DNA of 64,000 bases from Azospirillum brasilense (GCF_022023855.1 NZ_CP059449.1:62001-126000), one strand, 5' to 3'; numbered from the stretch's first letter, positions 26,579-35,777 are shown. Numbers and translations are program-made. The notes: generated by a model not told the origin, from the letters alone.

Positions 26579-28230
26579 ACCTTCGCTCCGTTCAGCGCGC
26601 GGGCCTGATCGCGCAGCACGTATTTCTGGATCTTGCCGGTCGAGGTCTTCGGCAGGGCGGTGAAGACGACGGTGCGCGGGCACTTGAAGTGGGCCAGATG
26701 CTCGCGGCAATAGGCGATCACCTCGGCCTCGGTCAGTTGCTTGCCCTCCTTCACGGTGACGAAGGCGCAGGGCGTCTCGCCCCACTTTTCGTCCGGGCGG
26801 GCGACCACGGCGGCCTCGACGATGTCCGGATGCTTGTAGAGGACCGATTCGACCTCGATGGTCGAGATGTTCTCGCCGCCGGAGATGATGATGTCCTTGG
26901 AGCGGTCCTTCAGCTCGATGTAGCCGTCCGGATGCCAGACGCCGAGATCGCCGGTGTGGAACCAGCCGCCGGAGAAGGCCTCCTGCGTGGCCCGCGGGTT
27001 CTTCAGATAGCCCTTCATGACGGTGTTGCCGCGCATGAAGATCTCGCCCATCGTCACGCCGTCCTTGCGGGTCGGCTGGAGCGTGTTGGGGTCGGCGACC
27101 ATCAGCCCTTCCAGCGTGGCGTAGTTCACGCCCTGCCGCGCCTTCAGCGCCGCGCGCTCCTCCAGCGGCAGGTTGTTCCAGTGCTCGTGCCAGGCGCAGA
27201 TGGTGACCGGGCCGTAGACCTCGGTCAGGCCGTAGACGTGGGTGACGTCGAAGCCCAGCCGCTCGATCTTCTCGATCACCGCGGCGGGCGGGGCGGCACC
27301 GGCGGTCATCATCTTCACGCCGGTCGGGATCTCCCGCTTCTGGTCCTCCGGCGCGTTGACGATCAGGCCCATGATGATGGGCGCGCCGCACATATGGGTG
27401 ACGCCGAGGTCGGCCAGCGCGTCGTAGATGCCCTTGGCGGTGATGGTGCGGACGCAGACGTTGGTGCCGGCCATGGCGGTGACCGTCCAGGGGAAGCACC
27501 AGCCGTTGCAGTGGAACATCGGCAGAGTCCACAGATAGACGGGATGGTGCGGCATCGCCCAGGTCAGCACGTTGCCCATGGCGTTCAGGTAGGCGCCGCG
27601 GTGGTGGTAGACGACGCCCTTGGGATTGCCGGTGGTGCCGCTGGTGTAGTTCAGCGCGATGGCCTGCCACTCGTCGGCCGGCATCGGCCATTCATAGGCC
27701 GGGTCGCCGGTTTCCAGGAACTGCTCGTAGGTCTGCTCGCCGATCAGCTCGCCGCCCTTGGCCTGCGGGTCGTCGATGTCGATGACGATGGGGCGACGCT
27801 TCGGCTCCAGCATGTGGACGGCCTTGGAGATGACGCCGGAGAATTCCCGGTCGGTCAGCAGGACCTTGGCCTCGCCGTGCTCCAGGATGAAGGCCAGCGC
27901 CTCGGCGTCCAGGCGGATGTTCAGGGCGTTGAGGACCGCGCCGGTCATCGGCACGCCGAAATGCGCCTCGAAGGATTCCGGGGTGTTGGGGGCCATCACC
28001 GCGACCGTGTCGCCCAGCCCGATGCCGCGCTTTGCCAAGGCCGAGGCGAGGCGCACGCAGCGTTCGTAGGTCTCCGCCCAGGTCCGGCGGACCGGGCCGT
28101 GGATCACGGCGATGCGCTCGGGATAGACGGCGGCGGTGCGGCGCAGGAACGAGAGCGGCGACAGCGGCACCGTGTTGGCGGCGTTCTGGTCGAGGTCGGT
28201 CTCGTAGGGGTTGTGCCGGGCGTCAGTCAT
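26575..28230 (-). CDS. Acyl-CoA synthetase (AMP-binding, short/medium-chain type)
   Basis: The 551-residue ANL enzyme has the P-loop-like YTSGTTGNPKG at 195-205, the substrate-side LPMFHCNGWCFPW typical of the plant-like AAE and bacterial short/medium-chain acyl-CoA synthetases, YGLTEVYGP, WFHTGDLGVWHPDGY and the lysine in TSTGKIQKYVLR. It activates a carboxylic acid to its CoA thioester. AGGGAGG lies before ATG 28230; an earlier in-frame ATG at 28347 has no ribosome site. It is the upstream gene of a two-gene unit with the Eis-like transferase. Substrate chain length is not determined. Confidence 0.85.
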   Translation of the reverse strand: MTDARHNPYETDLDQNAANTVPLSPLSFLRRTAAVYPERIAVIHGPVRRTWAETYERCVRLASALAKRGIGLGDTVAVMAPNTPESFEAHFGVPMTGAVLNALNIRLDAEALAFILEHGEAKVLLTDREFSGVISKAVHMLEPKRRPIVIDIDDPQAKGGELIGEQTYEQFLETGDPAYEWPMPADEWQAIALNYTSGTTGNPKGVVYHHRGAYLNAMGNVLTWAMPHHPVYLWTLPMFHCNGWCFPWTVTAMAGTNVCVRTITAKGIYDALADLGVTHMCGAPIIMGLIVNAPEDQKREIPTGVKMMTAGAAPPAAVIEKIERLGFDVTHVYGLTEVYGPVTICAWHEHWNNLPLEERAALKARQGVNYATLEGLMVADPNTLQPTRKDGVTMGEIFMRGNTVMKGYLKNPRATQEAFSGGWFHTGDLGVWHPDGYIELKDRSKDIIISGGENISTIEVESVLYKHPDIVEAAVVARPDEKWGETPCAFVTVKEGKQLTEAEVIAYCREHLAHFKCPRTVVFTALPKTSTGKIQKYVLRDQARALNGAKV

Positions 28231-28380
28231 GGGGGCCTCCCTGATGCGTCTCTGTTCAAGAACTCGTTGGGAAGAGTCTTGCCAGAGAATCCAGAGGCTT
28301 GGAAGAGGGGTGGCCCGGCGATGCGCGGTCATGCCGCGCTGCGGCATCCTGCCCGGTTGACCGGCTCGGTTGCCGGACGG

Positions 28381-28863
28381 TCAGCCCTTGCGGATGGCTT
28401 CGACCCGTCCGCCGGTGATGGCGACGAGTTGCGCCGGGGTCAGGCGGAAGACCGCGTTGGGGGTACCGGCGGCGGCCCAAATGGCGTCGAGGTCCATCAG
28501 GTCGGCGTCGATCAGAACCAGCGGCGGCACGGCGTGGCCGATGGGCGGAATACCACCGATGGCGAAGCCGGTCGTCTCCCGCACGAAGTCCGGATCGGCC
28601 CGCTCGATCTTTTCTCCAATCAACCGCCCGACCGCCTTCTCGTCCACCCGATTGGCCCCGCTGGCCACCACCAGCACCGGACGGCCGCTGTCCTTCGCGC
28701 GGAAGATCAAGGACTTGGCGATCTGTGCCACGGCGCAGCCGACGGCGTTCGCGGCATCCTCCGACGTGCGGGTGCTGCCCTCATGCTCGACCACGCTGTG
28801 GCCGTGGCCGAAACCGTCCAGCAAGGCCTGGACCCGTTGGGCGGAGGGGCTGAGGGCCGCCAT
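28381..28863 (-). CDS. YbaK/EbsC-type aminoacyl-tRNA deacylase
   Basis: This 160-residue protein fits the YbaK/ProRS-INS-like family of trans-editing deacylases, which hydrolyse mischarged aminoacyl-tRNA such as Cys-tRNA(Pro). Family stretches are AVGCAVAQIAKSLIF near residue 40, VVASGANRVDEKAV, and the GIPPIGHAVPPLVLID loop near residue 105 lining the active site. It lies 6 bases downstream of proC, which makes proline, so the pair joins proline supply with tRNA(Pro)-type proofreading. Confidence 0.85.
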   Translation of the reverse strand: MAALSPSAQRVQALLDGFGHGHSVVEHEGSTRTSEDAANAVGCAVAQIAKSLIFRAKDSGRPVLVVASGANRVDEKAVGRLIGEKIERADPDFVRETTGFAIGGIPPIGHAVPPLVLIDADLMDLDAIWAAAGTPNAVFRLTPAQLVAITGGRVEAIRKG

Positions 28864-28869
28864 GGCGCC

Positions 28870-29697
28870 TTACTTCGCCAGTTCGCGGGAGCGGTTCGCG
28901 GCGGCAGCCACGGCGCGGTCGAACAGCGGCTGCATTCCATCCCCGGCCATCAGGACATCGAGCGCCGCCTGGGTGGTGCCGTTCGGGCTGGTCACGGCCT
29001 TGCGCAGGTCGGCAGCGGCGGTCGGGGACTGGTGGAGCAGCTCGCCCGCCCCCGCAACGGTGGCCCGCGCCAGACGCATGGCAAGCTCGGCGGGCAGCCC
29101 GGCGGCCTCCCCGGCCTTCGCCATGGCCTCGACCATCAGGAAGACGTAGGCCGGGCCGCTGCCCGAGACTGCGGTCACCGGATCGAGAAGCGACTCGTCC
29201 GCCACCCAGGCCACGTCGCCGACCGCGCGCAGCAGAGAATCGCACAGCGACTTCTGCGCCTCGGTCACCACCGGGTTGCCGACGGCGACGGTCATGCCGC
29301 GGCCGATGGCGGCGGGCGTGTTGGGCATGGAGCGGACGATGGCCGCCCCCTCCCCCAGCGCCGCTTCGAAAGAGGCGATCGTCTTGCCGGCGGCGACGGA
29401 CAGGAACACCGTGCCGGGGCGGACCAGCGCCCGGTAGGCCGGAAGGACCGAGTCCATCACCTGCGGCTTCACCGCAAGAACGACCACGTCCGGCGCGAAG
29501 CCGGCGGGCAAGGCGTCCGGACCACTCGCCAGGGCGACCGCGGGGTTGCCGCGCAGGGCCTCCGGCAGGCCGGACGGCTCCACCACGGCGACGCTGGACG
29601 CGATGCCGGCCTTCAGCCAGCCGTCGAGCATCGCCCCGCCCATCTTGCCGCAGCCGACCAAAAGCAACGTGCAGCCCTGCGTCCCAGCTTGCGCCAT
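28870..29697 (-). CDS. proC: Pyrroline-5-carboxylate reductase
   Basis: The 275-residue enzyme catalyses the last step of proline synthesis, reducing pyrroline-5-carboxylate with NAD(P)H. The Rossmann start TLLLVGCGKMGGAML, the middle VVVLAVKPQVMDSVL and SMPNTPAAIGRG, and the C-terminal signature VTAVSGSGPAYVFLMVEAM with SPNGTTQAAL are all present. ATG at 29697 gives normal length; a GTG at 29706 would overlap the upstream YbjN stop by 4 bases (GTGA) and is also possible. It forms an operon with the YbjN and YbaK genes. Confidence 0.95.
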   Translation of the reverse strand: MAQAGTQGCTLLLVGCGKMGGAMLDGWLKAGIASSVAVVEPSGLPEALRGNPAVALASGPDALPAGFAPDVVVLAVKPQVMDSVLPAYRALVRPGTVFLSVAAGKTIASFEAALGEGAAIVRSMPNTPAAIGRGMTVAVGNPVVTEAQKSLCDSLLRAVGDVAWVADESLLDPVTAVSGSGPAYVFLMVEAMAKAGEAAGLPAELAMRLARATVAGAGELLHQSPTAAADLRKAVTSPNGTTQAALDVLMAGDGMQPLFDRAVAAAANRSRELAK

Positions 29698-29702
29698 GGC
29701 GG

Positions 29703-30206
29703 TCACGCCTCCCCGGCGGTGTCGAGGATGGCGGCGGACACCGCCTCGGACGCGGACTTGCCGCCCCAGATCACGAACTGGAAGGCGGGATAGAAGCGCT
29801 CGCACTCCGAGAGGGCGATTTCGACGAGGTCCTCGAGCTGCTCCACCGTCGCGCCGCGCGAACCGCGCAGCAGCATGGTCTGGCGGAACATCGGGGTGTG
29901 CTCCTCGGCGCAGACGTCGAAATGGCCGAGCCACATGCGCGCGTTGACCTCCGCCAGCAGGTCGTTGACGGAGGAGCGGCGCGCCGCCGGAACCTTCATG
30001 TCGAACTGGCAGGAGAACTGCATCGCGCTGACGTCGGACTGCCAGACGAAATAGAGACGGTAGTCGCACCAGCGCCCGCCGATCTCGACGATCAGCTCGT
30101 CCTCGCCGGCCCTCTCGAAGGGCCATTCGTTGGCGGTGACGATCTCCTCGACGATGTCCAGGGGATTGTGCGCGGATGAGGGAGTGTCGACGGCAACAGC
30201 CGACAT
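29703..30206 (-). CDS. YbjN domain-containing protein
   Basis: The 167-residue protein matches the YbjN (type III secretion chaperone-like fold) family by its pattern of DIVEEIVTANEWPFERAG, the beta-rich DYRLYFVWQSDVSAMQFS and LLAEVNARMWLGHFDV. YbjN proteins are soluble, multifunctional and poorly understood; effects on stress and motility have been reported for relatives. AGGAGG 8 bases before the ATG at 30206 fixes the start. It is the first gene of the ybjN-proC-ybaK unit, a linkage also common in related genomes as I recall. Confidence 0.85.
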   Translation of the reverse strand: MSAVAVDTPSSAHNPLDIVEEIVTANEWPFERAGEDELIVEIGGRWCDYRLYFVWQSDVSAMQFSCQFDMKVPAARRSSVNDLLAEVNARMWLGHFDVCAEEHTPMFRQTMLLRGSRGATVEQLEDLVEIALSECERFYPAFQFVIWGGKSASEAVSAAILDTAGEA

Positions 30207-30407
30207 GTCGGCGTCCTCCTGTAAAGGCGCGGTGGACGGAACCGCCCCGGGGCCGGTCCGCCTTCGCGCAAGAAGGGGAAGCCCCGAGATGTTGTGGCTG
30301 GCAGGCGGATGAATACCACCCAATGCACCGTGCCAAAAGGGTCTGGCCGGCGCAACTGGTTTTCAGCGGTGCATCCGTGAAGGGATGGAGACGTGGCGGA
30401 GGCCGGA

Positions 30408-30743
30408 TCAGACCGGCCCGCTGCCGCCTCCGGCGATGGGGCCGACGGCGGGAGCGGAGGCGCCCGTTGCCGGTTTCGGATCGTGTTCGGCCTTGAGCGT
30501 CGCGACCGTGGCCTCCAGCGCGGCGAGCCGCTCGGCCATGGCCTCCTGCTCCTCGCGGGCTTTGGCGGCCATGGCGCGGACGGCCTCGTACTCCTCGCGG
30601 CTCACCACGTCCATCCGCGACAGAACGCGCTCGAACTGCTGGCGCATCTGCGCCTCAGCTTCCTCGCGCAGGGACGACAGCGCGCCAAGCGCGCCACCCG
30701 CAACGCGGGCCAGATCGTCCAGAATCTTATTGTCCACCTGCAT
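30408..30743 (-). CDS. ubiK: UbiK-type accessory factor (BMFP family)
   Basis: The 111-residue protein has the conserved N-terminus DNKILDDLARVAGGALGAL, likely an amphipathic helix that touches membranes, a central EEAEAQMRQQFERVL region and the coiled-coil segment LAALEATVATLKAE. This is the BMFP/UbiK layout, a factor needed for efficient aerobic ubiquinone synthesis and binding UbiJ. The last 20 residues are a Gly/Pro/Ala-rich tail. It lies downstream of the asmA gene, separated by tandem palindromic repeats. Confidence 0.88.
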   Translation of the reverse strand: MQVDNKILDDLARVAGGALGALSSLREEAEAQMRQQFERVLSRMDVVSREEYEAVRAMAAKAREEQEAMAERLAALEATVATLKAEHDPKPATGASAPAVGPIAGGGSGPV

Positions 30744-30802
30744 CGACTCAAAATCCGCTTCTTGTCTGCCGCATTATGGGACCCGCCCCACGGAACTTCA
30801 AC

Positions 30803-30847
30803 GGGCTTGGACGCAAAGCGTCACGGGGCTTGGACGCAAAGCGTCAC
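30803..30847. repeat. Two tandem 23-base repeats, each holding a palindrome
   Basis: The unit GGGCTTGGACGCAAAGCGTC plus AC occurs at 30803-30824 and again at 30826-30847. Each copy contains GACGC-AAA-GCGTC, a 5-bp hairpin. The array lies between the asmA stop and the ubiK start, on the transcribed leader of ubiK, so it could be a REP-like element or an RNA-processing/binding site. Confidence 0.7.
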
Positions 30848-30861
30848 GCGCGTCCACACTC

Positions 30862-33800
30862 TCAACGCTTCAGCCCGTCGATCAGCCCCTTCAACAGCGC
30901 GTCCGGCTTCGGAGCGTTGCCGCCGCCGGGAATCGGCAGATCCTTCGGCAGCACCTTGTTCAGCAGCCCCTCGGCGGCGCGGCGGGCGAAATACTCCTGC
31001 ACCTCCTGCATCTCGAAGGAGCGGGTGGGCTTGTCGAGCGCGCCGGTCATGCGGACGGTCAGCGGGGGCAGCGACTGGTCGGACTGCACGGTCAGGCGGA
31101 CGCGCATGTCGATGGTCTGCGCCGGAAGGTTGACCTGCCCCACCGCCACCGCCTCGCCCAGATCGGAGGTCAGGCGCGTGTCCTCGGTGCGCGCCACGCC
31201 CTTGTCGATGGCGAAGCTGCCGTCCAGCCGGGCGAAGCGGGTCTCCCCGCCCTGAAGCCCGCCCATCACGGCGCCCAGCAGCTCCTGCGGACGCTCCAGC
31301 TTGGTCAGCCGGTCGCGCAGGGCGCCGAGGTCGAAGCCTCGCAGCAGACCGTCACGGGCACTGATCCGGCCCTGGCCGGCCAGCGCCTTGAGCATGGCGT
31401 CGCCGCCGGCCCCGCTGGTCGTCAGGTTGGCCTCGGCGTCGAGCACGCCCCCGGCGATCTCCAGCGCTCCGCCGCCCAGGCCGCCGCCCACCGCCTCGGC
31501 CAGCTTGGCCTTGGACAGGGTGATGGTGGCCTCGGCGGTCGGCGTCTGGTTGCCCGGCGCGGCGAGCCGCCCGGTGGCGCCGAGCTGGCCACCCATCAGG
31601 GTGCCGTCGAACCGCTCCACCGTCAGCACGCCGTTGGTCACGGTGGCGCGCAGGGCCGGATTCTCGATCCGCGTGCCGCCCTTGGCGAGAGCGGATGAGG
31701 TCAGCGCGAAGCGCCCGTCGAAGCGGCGCAGCCCACTGAAATCCCCTGTCGCGGCGGCGGGCGCGCCCGGCGACGCCTCCACCGCCGGAGAGGACGCGCC
31801 GGCGGGGCGGGCCGCCGCGGCGGGAAGCACCGCCAGCCGGTCCAGCTCCAGGTCACCGGTCTGCAGATCGGCCTCCACCCGCGGCTTGCTGCCATTGAGG
31901 TCGGCGCTGGCCTTGCCCTTGACGGTGACGCCGGCCAGCACGCCCTGGATGTTGCCCAACGTGAAGGCTTTCCGCGTCCCCGCCAGCTCCGTGTAAAGGT
32001 CCATCGGGCCGTAGGAACCGGACACCGCGCCGCCGGAAGACGGGTTATCGGTAAACAGGCCGGCCAGCCGGGCCAGTTCCGGATGCTTGGCGCGCAGCTT
32101 CAGATCGACGGACGGGTTCTTCTCGACGTTCAGCACCGTGCCGCCCGCCTCCAGCGAGCCTTCGGCCGCCTCAGCCCCCAGCTCGACCGCCAGACGCTCG
32201 GCGTCGCCCGACAGGCGGGCCTGCGCCTTCACCGCGCCCAGCCGCTCCGGCGCAGGGGCGCCCTCCGGCCAGGGCACGGCGCGGGCCACCCCTTCCAGGC
32301 TGGCAGCCTCGGCGTTCAGCGTCAGATGGGCGCCGCGCAGCGGCTCCAGCCCGGCGATCTGTCCGTCCAGGCGGAGCTTCACCCCGGCGGCATCCTGCAC
32401 CGTCGCCTCTTTGATGGACAGGGCGCCGCCCGCGGCGGTGGCGTCGAGCCGAAGCCCCTGGACCGGCGTATTGCGCACGGTCAGTTGCCCGACCGACAAT
32501 TCCAGGTTCGCGTCCACGCCGGCCAGCAGCCGGGCCGGTGTCATCGAGGAACGCCCGTTGCGCGCGGGGGCCTGGGTGGCACCATTGGCGGAAGTGGGAG
32601 CCGCAGCGTTGCCATTGCCCACGCCATTGGCGGCAGGGATGGCCTGGGGCGCCGCATCGCCGCCCGGTTGGGGCAGATAGGCGTCGAGGTTCAGCCGGTC
32701 GAGGTCGAGCCGCGCGCCGAAGGCGGGCCGCCCGCGGTCCACATAGGCGACGGCGCCGGTCAGGCGGCTGGCGTCCACCCGCAGGTCCAACCCGTTCACG
32801 TCCAGCCGCCCGGGTCGTCCCTGCAACTGCGCGGCGACCGAGGCCCGGCGCAGCCGGTCCGCCGGAACGGCGCGGACGTCCACACGCAGCCATTCCAGCA
32901 CAGCGCGCAGGTTGTCGGCGTTCGCCTCCATCCGCAGATTGACGTTCGGCTGGCCGTTGGCCGCCGCCAGTTCCCCCGCCGCCACGATGTCGGAGCCGCC
33001 GGGCAGCAGCGCGCTGACACGGTCGATGTTCAATGTGCCGCCGGTCAGGCTGGCCTCCACCCGCCCCTGGCGGATGACGCCGCCGTTGTAAGTGATGCCG
33101 TCCACCGCGAGGTCGAGCTTGGCGTCCAACGTGTCCGGCAGGGCGAAGCCGCCGGGCGGGGTCGTGCCGCCGGTCGGGGCTGGGGCGCTGCCGGATGGAG
33201 CGCTGGGCGGCGCGCTTTTGGCTGTGTTCCCATTGCGGGCGGCAGGCTGGGCGCCGGCGTCCGAACCACCGCCGGCGCCCGCGCGGTCCAGCCAGGCGTC
33301 GAGATCGAGCCGGTTCAGGGCCAGCGTCAGTTCCGCCCTGGCCGGCGTTCCGCTGCGCAGGGTCGCCGTGCCGGTGGCGCGCGTGTCGCCGAGCTGCGCC
33401 TCCAGATTCGTGAAGCTCGCCGCGGTCGGGGACGCCTCGACCGCCGTACGGATGCCGAAGGACTGGGCGAGCAACGCGTTCGCCTTCTTGTCCTCGCCCG
33501 TGGCCGAGCCTTTTCGGACCAGGGCCAGCGCGCGGGACAGGTCGCTTCCTTCGACGCGCAGATCGCCCTGGGCGCGCGAGCCGCCGCTGCCCGGTGGGTT
33601 GGTCACGATTCCGGCGAAGCGCAGCGTGGCGTCGGTATCGGCCATCGACAGCGCCGCCCGGACCTGGACGGCGGCGCCGTCGATCAGGCGGCTGACGAAC
33701 ATCTCGCCGCGCAGCGGCACGCCGCGCGCCCGGAAACCGCCCTGCCCCTGGAACGGCCCGGTAAAGCTGCCCGCAACGATCCGCGCGTCGATCTGGTCGA

Positions 33801-34326
33801 TCACCTCCGATTGACCGGTGCGGGCGTCGCGATACTGGATGGTGCCGTTCTGCACCGTCACCTGATCGAAGCTGACCGCCGAGGCCAGCCCGTCGCCCGA
33901 TCCGCCCGGTCCGCCGCCCGTCGCACGGCCGGCGCCGGCACCCGACAGATCCCAGTTGAAGCGCCCGTCGGGCAGCGTCTCGAACAGGAAGGTCGGGTCG
34001 ATCAGCTTGATGCTCTGCACCTGGATGTGACCGCCGAGCAGCGGACCGAGGGCCACGCGGACGTCCAACTCCTTCAGGCGGGCCATGTCCTCCTCGGACC
34101 CGCCGGGCGCGTTGGCCAGCCGCGCGTCGCGCACCGTCAGCGCCGGGGCTGGCAGCAGGGACAGACCGATGTCGCCCCTCAGCTCCACCTTGCGGCCCGT
34201 GGCGGCGGACACCTTGTCCGCGATCTGGGCCTTGTAGGCATTCCAGTCGACCACGCTCGGCACGATCAGCACCGCTGCCACCAGCAGGCCAAATAGAATC
34301 AGCGCCGCGATCAGGAGTTTCTTCAC
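30862..34326 (-). CDS. AsmA-family outer-membrane-assembly-linked protein
   Basis: The 1154-residue protein starts with one membrane anchor (KKLLIAALILFGLLVAAVLI) followed by the AsmA N-terminal motif DWNAYKAQIADKVSAATGRK and LSLLPAPALTVRDARLAN, then a long beta-rich bridge-like region and the C-terminal AsmA_2 region. Pro/Ala/Gly-rich low-complexity linkers occur near residue 390 and near residue 590. AsmA-like proteins are thought to conduct phospholipids across the periplasm to the outer membrane. The start is the GTG at 34326 after GGCGGGG; upstream codons lack protein-like character. Confidence 0.88.
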   Translation of the reverse strand: MKKLLIAALILFGLLVAAVLIVPSVVDWNAYKAQIADKVSAATGRKVELRGDIGLSLLPAPALTVRDARLANAPGGSEEDMARLKELDVRVALGPLLGGHIQVQSIKLIDPTFLFETLPDGRFNWDLSGAGAGRATGGGPGGSGDGLASAVSFDQVTVQNGTIQYRDARTGQSEVIDQIDARIVAGSFTGPFQGQGGFRARGVPLRGEMFVSRLIDGAAVQVRAALSMADTDATLRFAGIVTNPPGSGGSRAQGDLRVEGSDLSRALALVRKGSATGEDKKANALLAQSFGIRTAVEASPTAASFTNLEAQLGDTRATGTATLRSGTPARAELTLALNRLDLDAWLDRAGAGGGSDAGAQPAARNGNTAKSAPPSAPSGSAPAPTGGTTPPGGFALPDTLDAKLDLAVDGITYNGGVIRQGRVEASLTGGTLNIDRVSALLPGGSDIVAAGELAAANGQPNVNLRMEANADNLRAVLEWLRVDVRAVPADRLRRASVAAQLQGRPGRLDVNGLDLRVDASRLTGAVAYVDRGRPAFGARLDLDRLNLDAYLPQPGGDAAPQAIPAANGVGNGNAAAPTSANGATQAPARNGRSSMTPARLLAGVDANLELSVGQLTVRNTPVQGLRLDATAAGGALSIKEATVQDAAGVKLRLDGQIAGLEPLRGAHLTLNAEAASLEGVARAVPWPEGAPAPERLGAVKAQARLSGDAERLAVELGAEAAEGSLEAGGTVLNVEKNPSVDLKLRAKHPELARLAGLFTDNPSSGGAVSGSYGPMDLYTELAGTRKAFTLGNIQGVLAGVTVKGKASADLNGSKPRVEADLQTGDLELDRLAVLPAAAARPAGASSPAVEASPGAPAAATGDFSGLRRFDGRFALTSSALAKGGTRIENPALRATVTNGVLTVERFDGTLMGGQLGATGRLAAPGNQTPTAEATITLSKAKLAEAVGGGLGGGALEIAGGVLDAEANLTTSGAGGDAMLKALAGQGRISARDGLLRGFDLGALRDRLTKLERPQELLGAVMGGLQGGETRFARLDGSFAIDKGVARTEDTRLTSDLGEAVAVGQVNLPAQTIDMRVRLTVQSDQSLPPLTVRMTGALDKPTRSFEMQEVQEYFARRAAEGLLNKVLPKDLPIPGGGNAPKPDALLKGLIDGLKR

Positions 34327-34477
34327 CGGTTGCCCCGCCTTCCCCACCGTTCGGCTGTTAAGTCGCCGTATTCCTGCCACAAGTTGTCCGCCACAAGCCG
34401 CGGAAACCGTCGGCGCCCGCTCCGGTCTTCCGGGTGGCACGGGGTTCCGCTAAACTATCGTCCCGAAAGAAAACAAG

Positions 34478-34518
34478 CAATTTGGGCATTCCAACGGCCG
34501 AGTTGTCCAAAAGACGAT
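34478..34518. repeat. Left copy of an imperfect direct repeat flanking the DUF4169 gene
   Basis: The stretch starts CAATTTGGGCATTCCAAC and ends AAAAGACGAT. It aligns, with gaps, at about three quarters of positions to 34772-34807. It lies 28 bases before the DUF4169 gene and also contains a TTTGG...CCAAA, CAAC...GTTG nested inverted repeat. Confidence 0.45.
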
Positions 34519-34545
34519 ATGCCTCGCCCTCAGGAGACGCGCCCC

Positions 34546-34737
34546 ATGGCCGATGTCGTGAACCTGAACCGCTTCCGGAAGATGCGCCAGAAGGAAGAGC
34601 GTGAAAAAACCGCCGAGGAGAACCGTGTCCGCTTCGGGCGCACCAAGGCCGAGAAGCTGCGCGATTGTCAGGACGCCCAGCGCCGCAAGGCGGATCTCGA
34701 CGGCAAGAAGGTCGATGGCAACAAGGCTGAGGAGTAA
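34546..34737 (+). CDS. DUF4169 family small protein
   Basis: The 63-residue protein is highly charged and begins MADVVNLNRFRKMRQKEERE, the DUF4169 signature. It is predicted to be helical and basic-acidic mixed, with no membrane segment. The family is common in Alphaproteobacteria and, as I recall, is usually encoded next to fumC and a ribbon-helix-helix gene; here it is about 16 kb away from those genes (51026-52649). AGGAG lies before the ATG at 34546. Function is unknown. Confidence 0.85.
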   Translation: MADVVNLNRFRKMRQKEEREKTAEENRVRFGRTKAEKLRDCQDAQRRKADLDGKKVDGNKAEE

Positions 34738-34771
34738 CGGTCAAGCTCGTGCTTTGGTATCGCTTTTGTGA

Positions 34772-34807
34772 CAATTAGGCATTCAAACAGTTCGTCCGTA
34801 AGACAAT
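34772..34807. repeat. Right copy of the imperfect direct repeat flanking DUF4169
   Basis: The stretch starts CAATTAGGCATTCAAACA and ends GTAAGACAAT, matching 34478-34518 in the same orientation. It lies 35-70 bases past the DUF4169 stop and upstream of the DUF2189 gene, so it may be either a shared operator or a remnant of an insertion. Confidence 0.45.
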
Positions 34808-34882
34808 CTGGAACGCAGCGGACCGCTTTGCTACACTCCCCTCTCACGAGAGGCGCAATGGGCAAAGGGGAGGACCATCAAC

Positions 34883-35722
34883 ATGGTCGACATGTCGTCT
34901 CACCGCGGTCCGTCCCAATTCCATCGGCCGGTCCGGCGCAAAGAACCCTCCGAATTCCACAAACCGGCACCCTATCTTCCGCGAATCCGCAGCGTCGACG
35001 TCGACCGCCCCTGGGTGTGGCTGAGCGCCGGCTGGCGCGACATGTGCGCCAGCCCCATGATCAGCGCCGCCTATGGCCTGCTGGCGGTCCTGTCCAGCCT
35101 CGCGCTGGTGGCCGTGCTGTCGATGCAGGGCATGCAGTATCTGGTCCTGCCGATGGCGGCGGGCTTCATGCTGTTGGGGCCGGTTTTCGCCGTCGGCCTC
35201 TACGAGACCAGCCGCCTGCTGGAGCGGGGGGAGACGCCGACCCTGATGAAGGTCGTCGGGGCCTACCGCCGCAATGGCGTGCAGATCGCCGGGATCGGGC
35301 TGGCGCTGATGCTGGCCATGCTGGCCTGGATCCGCATCGCCTTCCTGCTGTTCGCACTGTTCTTCGCGACCGAGCCGCCGGCCTTCGACCAGCTCGTCGA
35401 CCGCATCTTCTTCTCGGCCCAGACGATCCCGTTCCTGCTGACCGGCACCATCGTCGGCGGTGTGATCGCCACGGCGGTCTTCGCCATCAGCGTGGTGTCG
35501 ATCCCGATGCTGCTCGACCGCGAGACCGACAGCTTCACCGCCATGGCGACCAGCGTCGCGGTGCTTCGCGAGAATCTGCGGACCATGGCCGGCTGGGCCT
35601 TCCTGATCGTGCTGTTCACCGCGGCCGGAATGGTCACCGGCTTCCTCGGGCTGGCGCTGGCCCTGCCGCTGATCGGCCACGCCTCCTGGCATTGCTACCG
35701 CGATCTGGTCGGCGCGGACTGA
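34883..35722 (+). CDS. DUF2189 family membrane protein
   Basis: The 279-residue protein has a polar N-terminus with RSVDVDRPWVWLSAGWRDM, the DUF2189 entry motif, then about six hydrophobic helices in pairs and a final GHASWHCYRDLV. Proteins of this family are inner-membrane proteins of unknown function, sometimes annotated as cytochrome c oxidase subunit I-like by distant similarity, which the sequence here does not support. GGGGAGG precedes the ATG. A U-tract terminator closes the transcript. Confidence 0.85.
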   Translation: MVDMSSHRGPSQFHRPVRRKEPSEFHKPAPYLPRIRSVDVDRPWVWLSAGWRDMCASPMISAAYGLLAVLSSLALVAVLSMQGMQYLVLPMAAGFMLLGPVFAVGLYETSRLLERGETPTLMKVVGAYRRNGVQIAGIGLALMLAMLAWIRIAFLLFALFFATEPPAFDQLVDRIFFSAQTIPFLLTGTIVGGVIATAVFAISVVSIPMLLDRETDSFTAMATSVAVLRENLRTMAGWAFLIVLFTAAGMVTGFLGLALALPLIGHASWHCYRDLVGAD

Positions 35723-35738
35723 GATTTCACGGACCGAC

Positions 35739-35769
35739 GCCCCTCTCCCATCCCGGGCGAGGGGCTTTT
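35739..35769 (+). terminator. Intrinsic terminator after the DUF2189 gene
   Basis: GCCCCTC (35739-35745) pairs with GAGGGGC (35759-35765) around a 13-base loop that itself contains CCCGGG, followed by TTTT. Confidence 0.75.
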
Positions 35770-35777
35770 CCCGTTCG

